Shown here one piece after another: positions 25,679-34,350 of a stretch of 64,000 bases of DNA. Numbering within the stretch: position 1 is the stretch's first letter; each line of letters opens with the position of its first letter. Position numbers and translations under genes: made by a program. Source of the DNA: UBA6168 sp964442355 (GTDB lineage Bacteria; Bacteroidota; Bacteroidia; Chitinophagales; Saprospiraceae); contig CAYTZS010000003.1 in the NCBI GenBank assembly GCA_964442355.1, forward strand, positions 22,288 through 86,287. Reading direction: 5' to 3'. The notes below the pieces were generated by a model, which was not told the DNA's origin, searched no databases, and saw nothing but the letters and a program-made list of their open reading frames with translations.

Positions 25679-28600
25679 TTACATCGTTGGTTTGCCGCCC
25701 CCCTGAAACATCACCTGCATCAGCACGAACAGCCCCTGCCCATCGTTTTTGGCGTTTTTGCAAACGAAGTACACATCCTGTTTGCCCGATGTCGGTTTTA
25801 TCGGAGCAACAGCAAATGAAGGTTTCATCTCCGACGGAGGGGCGTCCATTTTCATTTCCTGCGGGGTGATGAGCGACGAAGTGCCGATAAGTTCCCCGGT
25901 CGGCGAGCCGAGGCGCACCTCCACGGTGCCGCCCGTCATACCGTAGTTGCCGGGGGCATTGGCGATGAAAGTAACAGCCGCCATGCCCGACAAGTCCACC
26001 TGTTCAAAAGAGAGCCAAGCGCCGTCTTTTTGCGCAATGGCAATCTTCACTTCTTGCCCCGGTATTTTCATAATCATCATGTCGGCGAAGGCATCGGAAG
26101 CGGCAGCACTCAGGCTGGCGTTGCGGAGCACCATCACCTGCTCGGAGCGGATGCCGGGGATGCCGTTTGCCCCCTTGTCGGTGTACGCCGCCCGCAGGAT
26201 GAACACGCCCTGGTCGCTTTGTCCCTTGGGAATGGCGGTCGTGTAGCTGCCTTTCAGCGGCAGCGAATTGGCGGGTTTTGCGGAGATGCTGAGGATGTAT
26301 TTCACCATTTCGGCCACGTCCTTGTCAGGCAGGCTGGGGTGCGCCGCCATCATCACATCGCCCCAGACGCCACCGCCTCCTTCCTTGATTTTTTTGGTCA
26401 AATAGGCGGGTGCCTTTGGGTCGGTGGCATACTTCTTCGAGATATCCGTGTAGGTCGGCCCGATGGACTTTTTGTCGAGGGCGTGGCAGGATTTGCAGTC
26501 GCTTTTTTCCATCAAAGTTTTTCCCAAGGAGGTAGCGAGGTTGTCGGCAAACTTGTGCCCCTGCGCTATCAGCGCCTTGTCGAAGCCTTCCGGTAAGTAG
26601 TCAATCGTCACGCTCACAGCGTCCAGCGAAATACTGCCCAATTCGGTGCTGCCGTCTTCTTCGTCATTCACAGTTACTTGATAATCAAAGGATTGACCAG
26701 GGAAGAAGAAGCCAGAATTGCCTTTCGTGATGACAAATTCAAGCTGCGGTGGCTCGTTGCCAGCCTGTATTTCGGTTGTCGAAACGGACTCGCCGCCCTT
26801 GCCGTCCGTCACGGTCAACTCGACCTTGTAGATGCCCGGTTTATCGAACGTAAAATCCATGTCGGACGTAGTGAAAGTTTGGAGCGATTTGCCAGCAGGC
26901 GAGATGACATTCCATTTGAATTTCACCTCGTCCTTGTCGTAATCAATCGTGCCTTTCGAAGAAAAATGTGCGGCAAACGGCACAGCACCTTGCGTCTTGT
27001 CCACCTTGGTTTTCACCTGCGGATTGCGGTTTCCAGCCGTGTACTCGATGCGAACGAGGCGGGCATCGGGGTTGCCAGTGAACCAGCCCGTACCGTATTC
27101 CAGCACGTACAAATCCCCGTCTTTGCTGAATTCCATGTCAATCGGGTTGCTGAATTTGTAGCTGCCCATGAACGGCTCCATGCTTTGGTAGTTGCCGTCC
27201 TTGTCCAGCGTCACAGCCATTATCCAGCCCCGCATCCACTCGTAAATCAGCAGTTTCCCGTTGTAATAATCAGGGAAGGGGCGCTTCGCATTTTTGAAAT
27301 CTTCATTGTAAAAAACGGGGCCAGCCATGGCGTTCCGCCCGCCGCTGCCCACCAACGGGAACTCCTCCGACTCGGCATACGGGTACCAGATGAACGGCGG
27401 GCTGACGGCGGGCAGTTCAGCCAATCCAGTGTTGTTCGGCGAGTTGTTGATGGGCTTGGCTGGGTCGTATTTTCCGCCGCTTTTTTTCGCCGCAAAATCG
27501 TACTCGACATACGGGTAATTCTTGCCTACGAAGTACGGCCAGCCAAAGTAGCCTGCCTTTTTCGCTTGGTTCACTTCGTCATAACCCCTTGAACCATAAG
27601 GGATTGAATCGTTGTTGGCATCCGGCCCGACTTCGCCCCAGTAGAGGTATCCCGTTTTTTTGTCCACCGAAATGCGGTAGGGATTTCGAGTGCCCATCGC
27701 ATAAATTTCGGGACGGGTTTTCTCCATTCCTTTCGGGAAAAGGTTGCCTTCGGGAATGGTGTACGAGCCGTCCGGTTCAGGGTGGATGCGCAGGATTTTG
27801 CCCCGCAGGTCGTTCGTGTTGCCACTTGATTTCTGGGCATCCCAAGGGCCACGACCAGGCCGCTCGTCGTTGGGACCGTAAGCGAAGTCACGGGGGCTGG
27901 TGTTGTCGCCCGTGCTCACGAACAGGTTGCCTGCGGCATCGAAGGCGATGGAGCCGCCCGTGTGGCAGCACTCTTCCCGCTGCACGGGAATCCGCAACAT
28001 GACTTTTTTGGAAGAGCGGTCGAGTTTTTCATCCTTCAGCACGTAGCGGGTCAGCACATTTTCCGCCGTGTCGCCCGCGGGCGAGTAGTAGAAGTAGATG
28101 AAGTTATTTTTTTCAAAATTGGGGTCGAGCGCCACGCCGAGCAGCCCATCTTCGGCCTCCGATTTTTTGCCCTCAGCGCTGGTGTACTCGTGGCTGATAG
28201 CGATGCTGTCCACCACCATCGTCATTTTTTCGGCTTGGTCATAAATCTTGATGGCCCCGTACCGCTCGATGAACAGCACATTGCCGCTCGGCAAAATGGC
28301 CAACTCGATGGGTTCATTCAGCCCTTCATCCAAGACCACTTTAGCGAAGCGGTTCTCTTCCGGCATCTTCGGTGTGCGTACTGCGCTGTAATTCAAGGGT
28401 TTAGGCTTTCCGTCGTCCAACGCCCATTTCAGGCCGCCCCAGAGGTGGTTGAGGAAAAGCGGCTCGCTGAATGACTCGATGGTATGCCCCATCGAAGTGT
28501 AAAACGCCCTACCGCCGTCGTACTCATGATACCACGACATGGGGTGGTTGTCGCCCATATTGCCCTCTTTGTAGGTCTTTTCATCAATGTTCACGAGCGG

Positions 28601-29137
28601 TTTAACGTCCGGGTTCATCTGCTTAAAATTGTAAAACTCGTCCGTCCGCTTGAAGCGCTCTGGCAGCGAGTCGCAAGCCGGATGGTTTTTGTCCACGACG
28701 AAATACTCGCCCTCCTGAACGTTGGGGTTGCCGGGGTGGTCTTTGAAATAGGCCCCCGCCAGCTTGCCGTACCACGGCCAGCCATACTCGGTGTCGGTCG
28801 CCGAGTGGATGCCCACCCAACCGCCGCCCGCCTGGATGAACCGCTCGAAATTGTTCTGCTGCTCCGCATTTAGCACATCTCCGGTGGTGTTGAGGAACAC
28901 GACGGCGTGGTATTTTTTGAGGTTGTCTTCGTAAAAAGCGGAGTCGTTCTCCGTGGTGTCCACCTCGAAATGGTACTTGGCACCCATTGCCACCAGCGCC
29001 ACCTTGCCCGCTTCGATGGATTCGTGGCGGAAGACTGCGGTCTTGGAGAAGACGAGGACACGGGGTGTTTCTTTTTTGCAAGATGAGAAAAGGAAAAATG
29101 TGGCTAATGCGCTGAAAACCAGGAGTTTGAGTTTCAT
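25679..29137 (-). CDS. Lipoprotein fusing ThuA, PQQ-type sugar dehydrogenase, PKD, cytochrome c and C-terminal beta domain
   Basis: The 1152-aa protein has a lipobox ending in FSSCKKE (Cys20). Residues ~26-245 are a ThuA-like glutamine-amidotransferase fold (ERFIQAGGGWVGIHSATDTEYGW, HPMSWYHEYDGGRAFYTSMGH). Residues ~260-690 are a soluble glucose/sorbosone dehydrogenase six-blade propeller (EPIELAILPSGNVLFIERYG, HTGGSIAFDAAGNLFVSTGDN, LRGKILRIHPEPDG). A PKD-like domain follows (~700-800), then a cytochrome c with CKSCH starting at Cys881 and a distal methionine in GDVMMAAHPSL. The last ~170 residues look like a carbohydrate-binding beta sandwich. It would be held at a membrane surface and pass electrons from sugar oxidation to the heme. 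Such fusions occur in Bacteroidota; the substrate is unknown. Confidence 0.87.
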   Translation of the reverse strand: MKLKLLVFSALATFFLFSSCKKETPRVLVFSKTAVFRHESIEAGKVALVAMGAKYHFEVDTTENDSAFYEDNLKKYHAVVFLNTTGDVLNAEQQNNFERFIQAGGGWVGIHSATDTEYGWPWYGKLAGAYFKDHPGNPNVQEGEYFVVDKNHPACDSLPERFKRTDEFYNFKQMNPDVKPLVNIDEKTYKEGNMGDNHPMSWYHEYDGGRAFYTSMGHTIESFSEPLFLNHLWGGLKWALDDGKPKPLNYSAVRTPKMPEENRFAKVVLDEGLNEPIELAILPSGNVLFIERYGAIKIYDQAEKMTMVVDSIAISHEYTSAEGKKSEAEDGLLGVALDPNFEKNNFIYFYYSPAGDTAENVLTRYVLKDEKLDRSSKKVMLRIPVQREECCHTGGSIAFDAAGNLFVSTGDNTSPRDFAYGPNDERPGRGPWDAQKSSGNTNDLRGKILRIHPEPDGSYTIPEGNLFPKGMEKTRPEIYAMGTRNPYRISVDKKTGYLYWGEVGPDANNDSIPYGSRGYDEVNQAKKAGYFGWPYFVGKNYPYVEYDFAAKKSGGKYDPAKPINNSPNNTGLAELPAVSPPFIWYPYAESEEFPLVGSGGRNAMAGPVFYNEDFKNAKRPFPDYYNGKLLIYEWMRGWIMAVTLDKDGNYQSMEPFMGSYKFSNPIDMEFSKDGDLYVLEYGTGWFTGNPDARLVRIEYTAGNRNPQVKTKVDKTQGAVPFAAHFSSKGTIDYDKDEVKFKWNVISPAGKSLQTFTTSDMDFTFDKPGIYKVELTVTDGKGGESVSTTEIQAGNEPPQLEFVITKGNSGFFFPGQSFDYQVTVNDEEDGSTELGSISLDAVSVTIDYLPEGFDKALIAQGHKFADNLATSLGKTLMEKSDCKSCHALDKKSIGPTYTDISKKYATDPKAPAYLTKKIKEGGGGVWGDVMMAAHPSLPDKDVAEMVKYILSISAKPANSLPLKGSYTTAIPKGQSDQGVFILRAAYTDKGANGIPGIRSEQVMVLRNASLSAAASDAFADMMIMKIPGQEVKIAIAQKDGAWLSFEQVDLSGMAAVTFIANAPGNYGMTGGTVEVRLGSPTGELIGTSSLITPQEMKMDAPPSEMKPSFAVAPIKPTSGKQDVYFVCKNAKNDGQGLFVLMQVMFQGGGKPTM

Positions 29138-29271
29138 GTCTTGAAATAAGTGAGTCTTGAATGAATTTTAAATTGCCCAATCAACAGGCTATGAAGTTGC
29201 GAAGCAAAATCAAACCACGAACATAAATACTGGAAGTGGATAACTCGGCAATATTTGACGATGAACGCACA

Positions 29272-32200
29272 TCATTTTTGCTCCACCACCCGCACCGGCC
29301 CCAACAACCCACTCGGCAACAGCGGCTCATTCCCCTGATAAAATGGCATGGTCGTGAACGTAATTTTCTCCTTCACGTCCGGTTGTGCATCCCCGATGAG
29401 GCGGTTCACCCACAGGTTCGTCACCTTGATTTCCAGTTGGTTGGTGCCTTTTTTCACAGCTTCTGTGATTTCCAGTTTGAAAGGCGTTTTCCAAACCGTA
29501 CCAACAGGCTTGCCATTGATGCTCACTTCGGCGATATTCTTCACATCGCCAAGGTCGAGAAAATAACGACTTCCACTTACCAACTCCTTGATATTGAATG
29601 CATTGCGATAAGTTGCCGTGCCAGAGAAATACTTGATGCCATCGTTGTAATGCTCCGACCACGAAATGAGTTTCTCGAACAAGGCCGTCTTCGGTGCACC
29701 CCGTTTTTCCTGAAAATTCACCTGCCAAGTGCCGTTCATTTTGGAGATTTCCGTTTCCGTTGCCTTCGGCAACGTGTGGCTCGTCTCGTTGGTTTTATCC
29801 TTGAAAATGATGAAAAAGGCATCCCATGGCTCGAACTCCAGCGGCACGATGATGCGTCCGTTTTCAATGTGCCAAGAAACTTTCGAGGTCTTGCCGGTCT
29901 GTGCGCTCCAAAGCTCCGGCACCTTTCCGCTCACCCGGAAACTGACCTCGGCACTGTTCGCCTCGGCGCTCCGGCTGTTGAGCCAGTAAATATCCTGCTC
30001 GGCTGCTTTGCGATGGACGTACAGGATTCTCGCCTTGTTGTTTCGGATGATGACGTCTTCGGCCACGTCCTGCGACTTTAGGACTTCCACTGCCGACTTG
30101 TTTGAGACATTTTTGTTGCCCCAAATTTCATTGACCACATGATTGAACTCAATCGGATTGTCGGCGAGGCTGGGCGATTTTTCGGGTTTTGTGCCAGTCA
30201 CTTTTGCCCCCGCTTTCACTAAATCCCGCAGCTTTTTCAGCACTGGCAGCGTCATCTGGCGGGCACTTTCGTCAAGCACCAACACGCTGTACGAACCGCC
30301 GCCGGGCGTGGTGATTTTGCCGTTTTCGACCTTCAGCACGTTCATCAGCGCCGAGGAATTGACAAAATCGTACTCGTAGCCCGTTATTTCGGGCAGTTTT
30401 TCCTTGAAACGCCAAGTGAGATTTGTGTTTTCACCGTAATAAACAAGTGCGTCCGCCACGAACTGGCCCTGCTGCAGCAGGTGGCAACTTCGGCTGAGGT
30501 AGTCCACCCACGGCTTTGCCTGCTCGGCCCAGGACTCCTGTCTGCCGAAATATTGCCCGAAGGGGCCGAGCGAAAAACCGGGCATTTTGTCGTCCAGCGG
30601 CTGGTGTACGGAGGTGTGGATGACGAAGCGGTTTAGCCCACTGACCATTTCCAAATCCGCCGTGCGCTTGAGTTTTTCGGGGTGCCAACTGAAGGCATTC
30701 CCAATAGAAGTCATGGACTCCGCTGCCACAATTGGCTTGCCGTAGATATGCGCCACCGAAGCAGATTCTCGAATGTCCGCCTCACTTCGCACCTCCTCAT
30801 CGCCACCTTCCGCGAGGCTGCCCGGCGTCCACATGGCGGCCATCGGGATGTCGGAATAGCGCTTCACGTCCATGCCGTCGGCTAAGTAAATCCGGCGGTC
30901 TTCGTGCGACTCGGTGTAGCGTTTCATGCCCCGCTTGTGCAGTTCCTCGCCGATGACGTCGTAGTGGTTTTCGGCAATCATTTCGCCGATGGTTTTTCTA
31001 AAATCCCAGAGGAACTGCTCACTGGCTTCTCGGCTTTTCACGATGCGCCCCGTCAGCACGGGAATCCAAGTTTTGATGTCGTAGCCTCGGCGCTTCGCAA
31101 ATTCTTCGGGAAACGCTTTCGTCCAAGTCATGTGACCTGCCTCGTAGCTGTCCAGAATCATGTGGGTAAGCCCTTTGTTGCCCATCAACCCGCCCGTGGC
31201 ATTTTGGTACATGTCGAGGTAGGCGTTGATGTATTTCCGCACGGCATTGGGGTCTAGTTTGTCCACTTCGAGGCCCGTCGCTTCGGGCGAGGCGGGGTGG
31301 TTTTGGCGACCCGTGAGCGAGTAGCCGAACCTGAGAATCAGCCAGTTCCCTTCGGGAACGTTCCAATCGAGGCTGCCGTCTGGCTTCGTCCTTTGGGTCA
31401 AATCAACGACGTTCTCCATCGGAATGGCATCGGCATTCTCGGCCAAATATGAAGGGTAGTCTTCCCGCCAAGGGGTAAAGCCCGCCTTGTCCTCTGCCTG
31501 GTCAATACGATCGGCGGTGTAAAGCATCCACTCAGCCACGTTGACGCCATCCGGCTTTGGTGGCTCGCTGCTGCCGCCAAACATAGCAGCCCATGGGTTA
31601 ACGTTTGGGGGCAGCGTCTCGTAGCAAAGCCTCCAGTACCTGGCCGTGGTGGCCGGAAAGGCGGTGGTGTTCAGCGGGTTGATGCTGCCCGTGAGGCTGG
31701 CGATTTTCCGGAAGTTCACCCCGTCGTCGCTGACCTTGATGCTGCGGTTGAGTGGGCCGCCATTGAAGTCTTCCATCATGGTGTGGTTCGCTCCTGACAC
31801 AGATACGGCCTTGAAAGTTTGCGGAGCGTCGAACTCGTACTGCACCCACATGTCTTCGCCAACGGCTTGTGGAGGTAGGAAGGTAGTCGTGTTCAAGTCG
31901 CCGTCAGTCAAGGTGCTCACGCTAAAATTGCCGCCACTCGAAGACAATTTTGGCTTCAATTCCGTAAGCGGTTTATCTGCCGGGAGCAAGCGGTAAGCCA
32001 CTACGAGGGCATCGTGGTAGTAGGTCGGCAACTCAGGGATGGCATCGCCGAGCATTCCGGTTTTTGGCAGTTCGACGTTTTGGAACTTACCAGTCGTGAC
32101 TGCTGGTTGCGGCAGTTTGCCATTGAAGGCTTGCCCACCTGTCAAACGGGTTTCCGTCCAGACGTATTTTTTCATGCCATCTTCGGTGGGCACCCACGGG

Positions 32201-32565
32201 CCGCCCGTCACGCTCCAACCGGGCGAGCCAGCGATGGCCATTTCCAGCCCTTTTTGGTCGGCCAGTTCGGTGGCAAACTTGAAAGCGTCCTTCCATTCTG
32301 GCGTCATGAACACCAGCTTTTTCTCCACTACTTGCGGCGTGAAGAGGTTGGCATCGAAGTTCTGAAAGCCACCAATTCCAACCCGTTGCATCCATTCGAG
32401 GTCTTTTTGGATGCCGTTTTTGGTCACGTTGCCGTTCATCCAGTGCCACCAGACACGTGGGCGGGCTGCGTTGGGCGGGTTTTGGAAAGTAGTGAGCAAG
32501 TCGTTTTGCGCCAGCGAAAAAAGCGGCAGAAGTAACAGACAGGGCAGTATTTTGTAAAATTTCAT
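29272..32565 (-). CDS. Glycoside hydrolase family 106 alpha-L-rhamnosidase
   Basis: The ATG at 32565 gives a signal peptide (MKFYKILPCLLLLPLFSLAQ) and 1097 aa. The GH106 hallmark PRVWWHWMNGNVTKNGIQKD follows, then GIGGFQNFDANLFTP and AIAGSPGWSVTGGPWVP of the catalytic barrel. Later come DSYEAGHMTWTKAFPEEF and ESHEDRRIYLADGMDVKRYSDIPMAAMW, with candidate acidic residues. The C-terminal ~250 residues are beta sandwiches (WQVNFQEKRGAP ... GTVWKTPFKLEITEAVKKGTNQLEIKVTNLWVNRLIGD). These enzymes release L-rhamnose from plant rhamnosides and rhamnogalacturonan, in the periplasm or at the surface. It is the first gene of the minus-strand rhamnose locus, divergent from the AraC gene by 120 bp. Confidence 0.9.
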   Translation of the reverse strand: MKFYKILPCLLLLPLFSLAQNDLLTTFQNPPNAARPRVWWHWMNGNVTKNGIQKDLEWMQRVGIGGFQNFDANLFTPQVVEKKLVFMTPEWKDAFKFATELADQKGLEMAIAGSPGWSVTGGPWVPTEDGMKKYVWTETRLTGGQAFNGKLPQPAVTTGKFQNVELPKTGMLGDAIPELPTYYHDALVVAYRLLPADKPLTELKPKLSSSGGNFSVSTLTDGDLNTTTFLPPQAVGEDMWVQYEFDAPQTFKAVSVSGANHTMMEDFNGGPLNRSIKVSDDGVNFRKIASLTGSINPLNTTAFPATTARYWRLCYETLPPNVNPWAAMFGGSSEPPKPDGVNVAEWMLYTADRIDQAEDKAGFTPWREDYPSYLAENADAIPMENVVDLTQRTKPDGSLDWNVPEGNWLILRFGYSLTGRQNHPASPEATGLEVDKLDPNAVRKYINAYLDMYQNATGGLMGNKGLTHMILDSYEAGHMTWTKAFPEEFAKRRGYDIKTWIPVLTGRIVKSREASEQFLWDFRKTIGEMIAENHYDVIGEELHKRGMKRYTESHEDRRIYLADGMDVKRYSDIPMAAMWTPGSLAEGGDEEVRSEADIRESASVAHIYGKPIVAAESMTSIGNAFSWHPEKLKRTADLEMVSGLNRFVIHTSVHQPLDDKMPGFSLGPFGQYFGRQESWAEQAKPWVDYLSRSCHLLQQGQFVADALVYYGENTNLTWRFKEKLPEITGYEYDFVNSSALMNVLKVENGKITTPGGGSYSVLVLDESARQMTLPVLKKLRDLVKAGAKVTGTKPEKSPSLADNPIEFNHVVNEIWGNKNVSNKSAVEVLKSQDVAEDVIIRNNKARILYVHRKAAEQDIYWLNSRSAEANSAEVSFRVSGKVPELWSAQTGKTSKVSWHIENGRIIVPLEFEPWDAFFIIFKDKTNETSHTLPKATETEISKMNGTWQVNFQEKRGAPKTALFEKLISWSEHYNDGIKYFSGTATYRNAFNIKELVSGSRYFLDLGDVKNIAEVSINGKPVGTVWKTPFKLEITEAVKKGTNQLEIKVTNLWVNRLIGDAQPDVKEKITFTTMPFYQGNEPLLPSGLLGPVRVVEQK

Positions 32566-32685
32566 GTGGCAAATAGTTTCCGCAAATTCACGATGATTTT
32601 GCAATTTCTAGTTTATCCAAATTGGGGCAATTCATGTACTTTTTGGTAAAATTGCAGCCCAAAAAAGGCCAAATCAGTCAACTCA

Positions 32686-33573
32686 ATGGAAACTTTCCGG
32701 AAATACTTCTCCGATGCCCAGCTAAACGACCTCGAATTGGCTGGGCCAAACTGGGGTGTCAACGTCCACACGGTAGGGCACAGCACGCACCCTCCAGACC
32801 GTGTTTACCCTGACCCGGAGCATCCCTCTACCCATGTTTTCCAGTGGGAAAAAGGTAGGCGCCTGCAAGAGTTCCAAATCGTGTACGTGGCCAAGGGCCA
32901 GGGCGTTTACGAGGGCGAAGGTACTGGCTCCGCCAATGTTGAGGCAGGCACCATCATGCTGCTTTTCCCTGGCGTTTGGCACCGTTACAAACCTTTGCAG
33001 GAGACTGGCTGGGAAGAGTTTTGGGTCGGCTTCGAAGGCCATTTTGCGGAGTACCTGATGCGGCAGGAGTGCTTCGACCCACAGAAACCGCTCATTGCCA
33101 TCGGCTTCAACACTGAGTTTTTGGACATCTTTCGGCGGCTGATTGACGTGGTGAAATACGAGGGCGTGGCATTCCGCCAGATTTCTTCTTGCCTCGTCAT
33201 CCAGCTGCTGGGGCTGGTGTATTCCTCCGCATTACTGAAAAACCATACCCGGCTTCGGCAGGAGCAAATCGTGCAGACTGTCCGCTTTGGCATCCATGAA
33301 AACTGGGAACAAACACTTGATTTTCAAGGAATTGCAACTGAGTTGAACGTCAGCTACGAGTGGCTTCGCAAGGCTTTCAAGGCTGTGACGGGCACCTCGC
33401 CGGGGCAGTATCTGCTCAACCTGAAAATCGAAAAGGCCGGGCAGATGCTGAGGGAAACTTCCTTCACCATCGCCCAAATCGCCGCTAAGTCGGGGTTTGA
33501 ATCGGAGTTCTATTTTTCGAGGATTTTCAAAAATAAAACAGGGCAGGCGCCGAGTGTCTGGAGGCGTAACTAG
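32686..33573 (+). CDS. AraC family regulator, probable control of the rhamnose locus
   Basis: The protein is 295 aa. The N-terminal half is a cupin-like sensor (LQEFQIVYVAKGQGVYEGEG, AGTIMLLFPGVWHRYKP, WEEFWVGFEGHFAEYLM), a pattern typical of AraC proteins that bind plant sugars. The C-terminal half holds two helix-turn-helix units (LDFQGIATELNVSYEWLRKAFK and TIAQIAAKSGFESEFYFSRIFKNKTGQAPSVWR). It is transcribed away from the GH106 gene, sharing a 120-bp intergenic segment in which the operator is expected. That position makes it the likely activator of the locus in response to rhamnose, analogous in role to RhaR/RhaS, but the ligand is inferred. Confidence 0.9.
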   Translation: METFRKYFSDAQLNDLELAGPNWGVNVHTVGHSTHPPDRVYPDPEHPSTHVFQWEKGRRLQEFQIVYVAKGQGVYEGEGTGSANVEAGTIMLLFPGVWHRYKPLQETGWEEFWVGFEGHFAEYLMRQECFDPQKPLIAIGFNTEFLDIFRRLIDVVKYEGVAFRQISSCLVIQLLGLVYSSALLKNHTRLRQEQIVQTVRFGIHENWEQTLDFQGIATELNVSYEWLRKAFKAVTGTSPGQYLLNLKIEKAGQMLRETSFTIAQIAAKSGFESEFYFSRIFKNKTGQAPSVWRRN

Positions 33574-33654
33574 TTGAATTTGCTTCAAACGCTCACCAAT
33601 CGTCAATAATTCAAAGCCGATTTCAAACTTCATTTCGGGTTTGAGTGAGGTACT

Positions 33655-33699
33655 GTCGAAGTCCTCAGCGACAACCTGCACTCTGAGGAAGACTTCGGC
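33655..33699. terminator. Hairpin between convergent genes
   Basis: GTCGAAGTCCTCAG and CTGAGGAAGACTTCGGC pair imperfectly, with a two-base bulge and a mismatch, between the AraC gene and the converging WG-repeat gene. No T-run is visible, so the terminator call is weak. Confidence 0.3.
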
Positions 33700-33719
33700 G
33701 AAACATTCAACCAAACGCT

Positions 33720-34217
33720 TCAAAAGCCAATTTTTCCTTCCTTATCCACATACTGCCAAGCATCGCTCTCCCACATGCTGTGCTCGCCATCTTTGACGGT
33801 TTTGCACTGGTTGCTGACCTTGGCTTTACCGTTTTCAAACGGATAGGCGCAATCGAACTGCGGCTCGATGACGATGGCGTAGGTCTTGGCGTCGGCATAG
33901 CCGATTTTGCCGTTTTTCACTACCCGAATCAGCCCTTCAGCTTCGTAATCGGGGCCATTGTCGTAAATGAAGACTTCATAGAGCGCCGTTTTTTGGCCGT
34001 CCATGATGACCCATTTGCCGTCGGCGGATTGCTCCATGGTGAGTGGCGTAGTGGTAGCAGGAGTAGCTGGGGCGGCGATAGTAGGCTCCTCAGTTGCTTT
34101 CTCTCTGGGGGCTTGATTGCAAGCAGCACCAGCCAATAAAAAACCGGCGAGCAGCATCAACAGGAATTGATTTTTGATAGAACTTAAACGTGGTAGGATG
34201 TAGGAATGAATTTTCAT
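33720..34217 (-). CDS. Lipoprotein with WG-repeat-like segment
   Basis: From the ATG at 34217 it is 165 aa. The hydrophobic leader LLMLLAGFLLAGAACNQ ends in a lipobox cysteine near residue 33. A proline/threonine/alanine-rich spacer follows. The C-terminal ~100 residues contain a WG-like repeat pattern: LIRVVKNGKIGYADAKTYAIVIEPQFDCAYPFENGKAKV ending in WQYVDKEGKIGF. WG repeats (KWGYID...) form small beta units of unknown ligand in many Bacteroidota. The terminator of the next upstream gene separates it from 34351-35739, so it is probably transcribed alone. Confidence 0.7.
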   Translation of the reverse strand: MKIHSYILPRLSSIKNQFLLMLLAGFLLAGAACNQAPREKATEEPTIAAPATPATTTPLTMEQSADGKWVIMDGQKTALYEVFIYDNGPDYEAEGLIRVVKNGKIGYADAKTYAIVIEPQFDCAYPFENGKAKVSNQCKTVKDGEHSMWESDAWQYVDKEGKIGF

Positions 34218-34274
34218 GTTGATTAAATTTTTGCGAAATATAGCATCAATAATAACACCTTCGGCAGAAGCGAG

Positions 34275-34313
34275 AAAAAAGCGGCGACACCCTCCAAAAA
34301 GATGCCGCCGCTT
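34275..34313 (-). terminator. Intrinsic terminator after the crystallin-like gene
   Basis: AAGCGGCG (34279-34286) pairs with CGCCGCTT (34306-34313). In the minus direction it is followed by TTTTTT (34275-34280). It ends the transcript of the 462-aa secreted protein. Confidence 0.65.
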
Positions 34314-34350
34314 CCCTAAAAAATTTTCATTTATTTTAATTTCCAATTTC

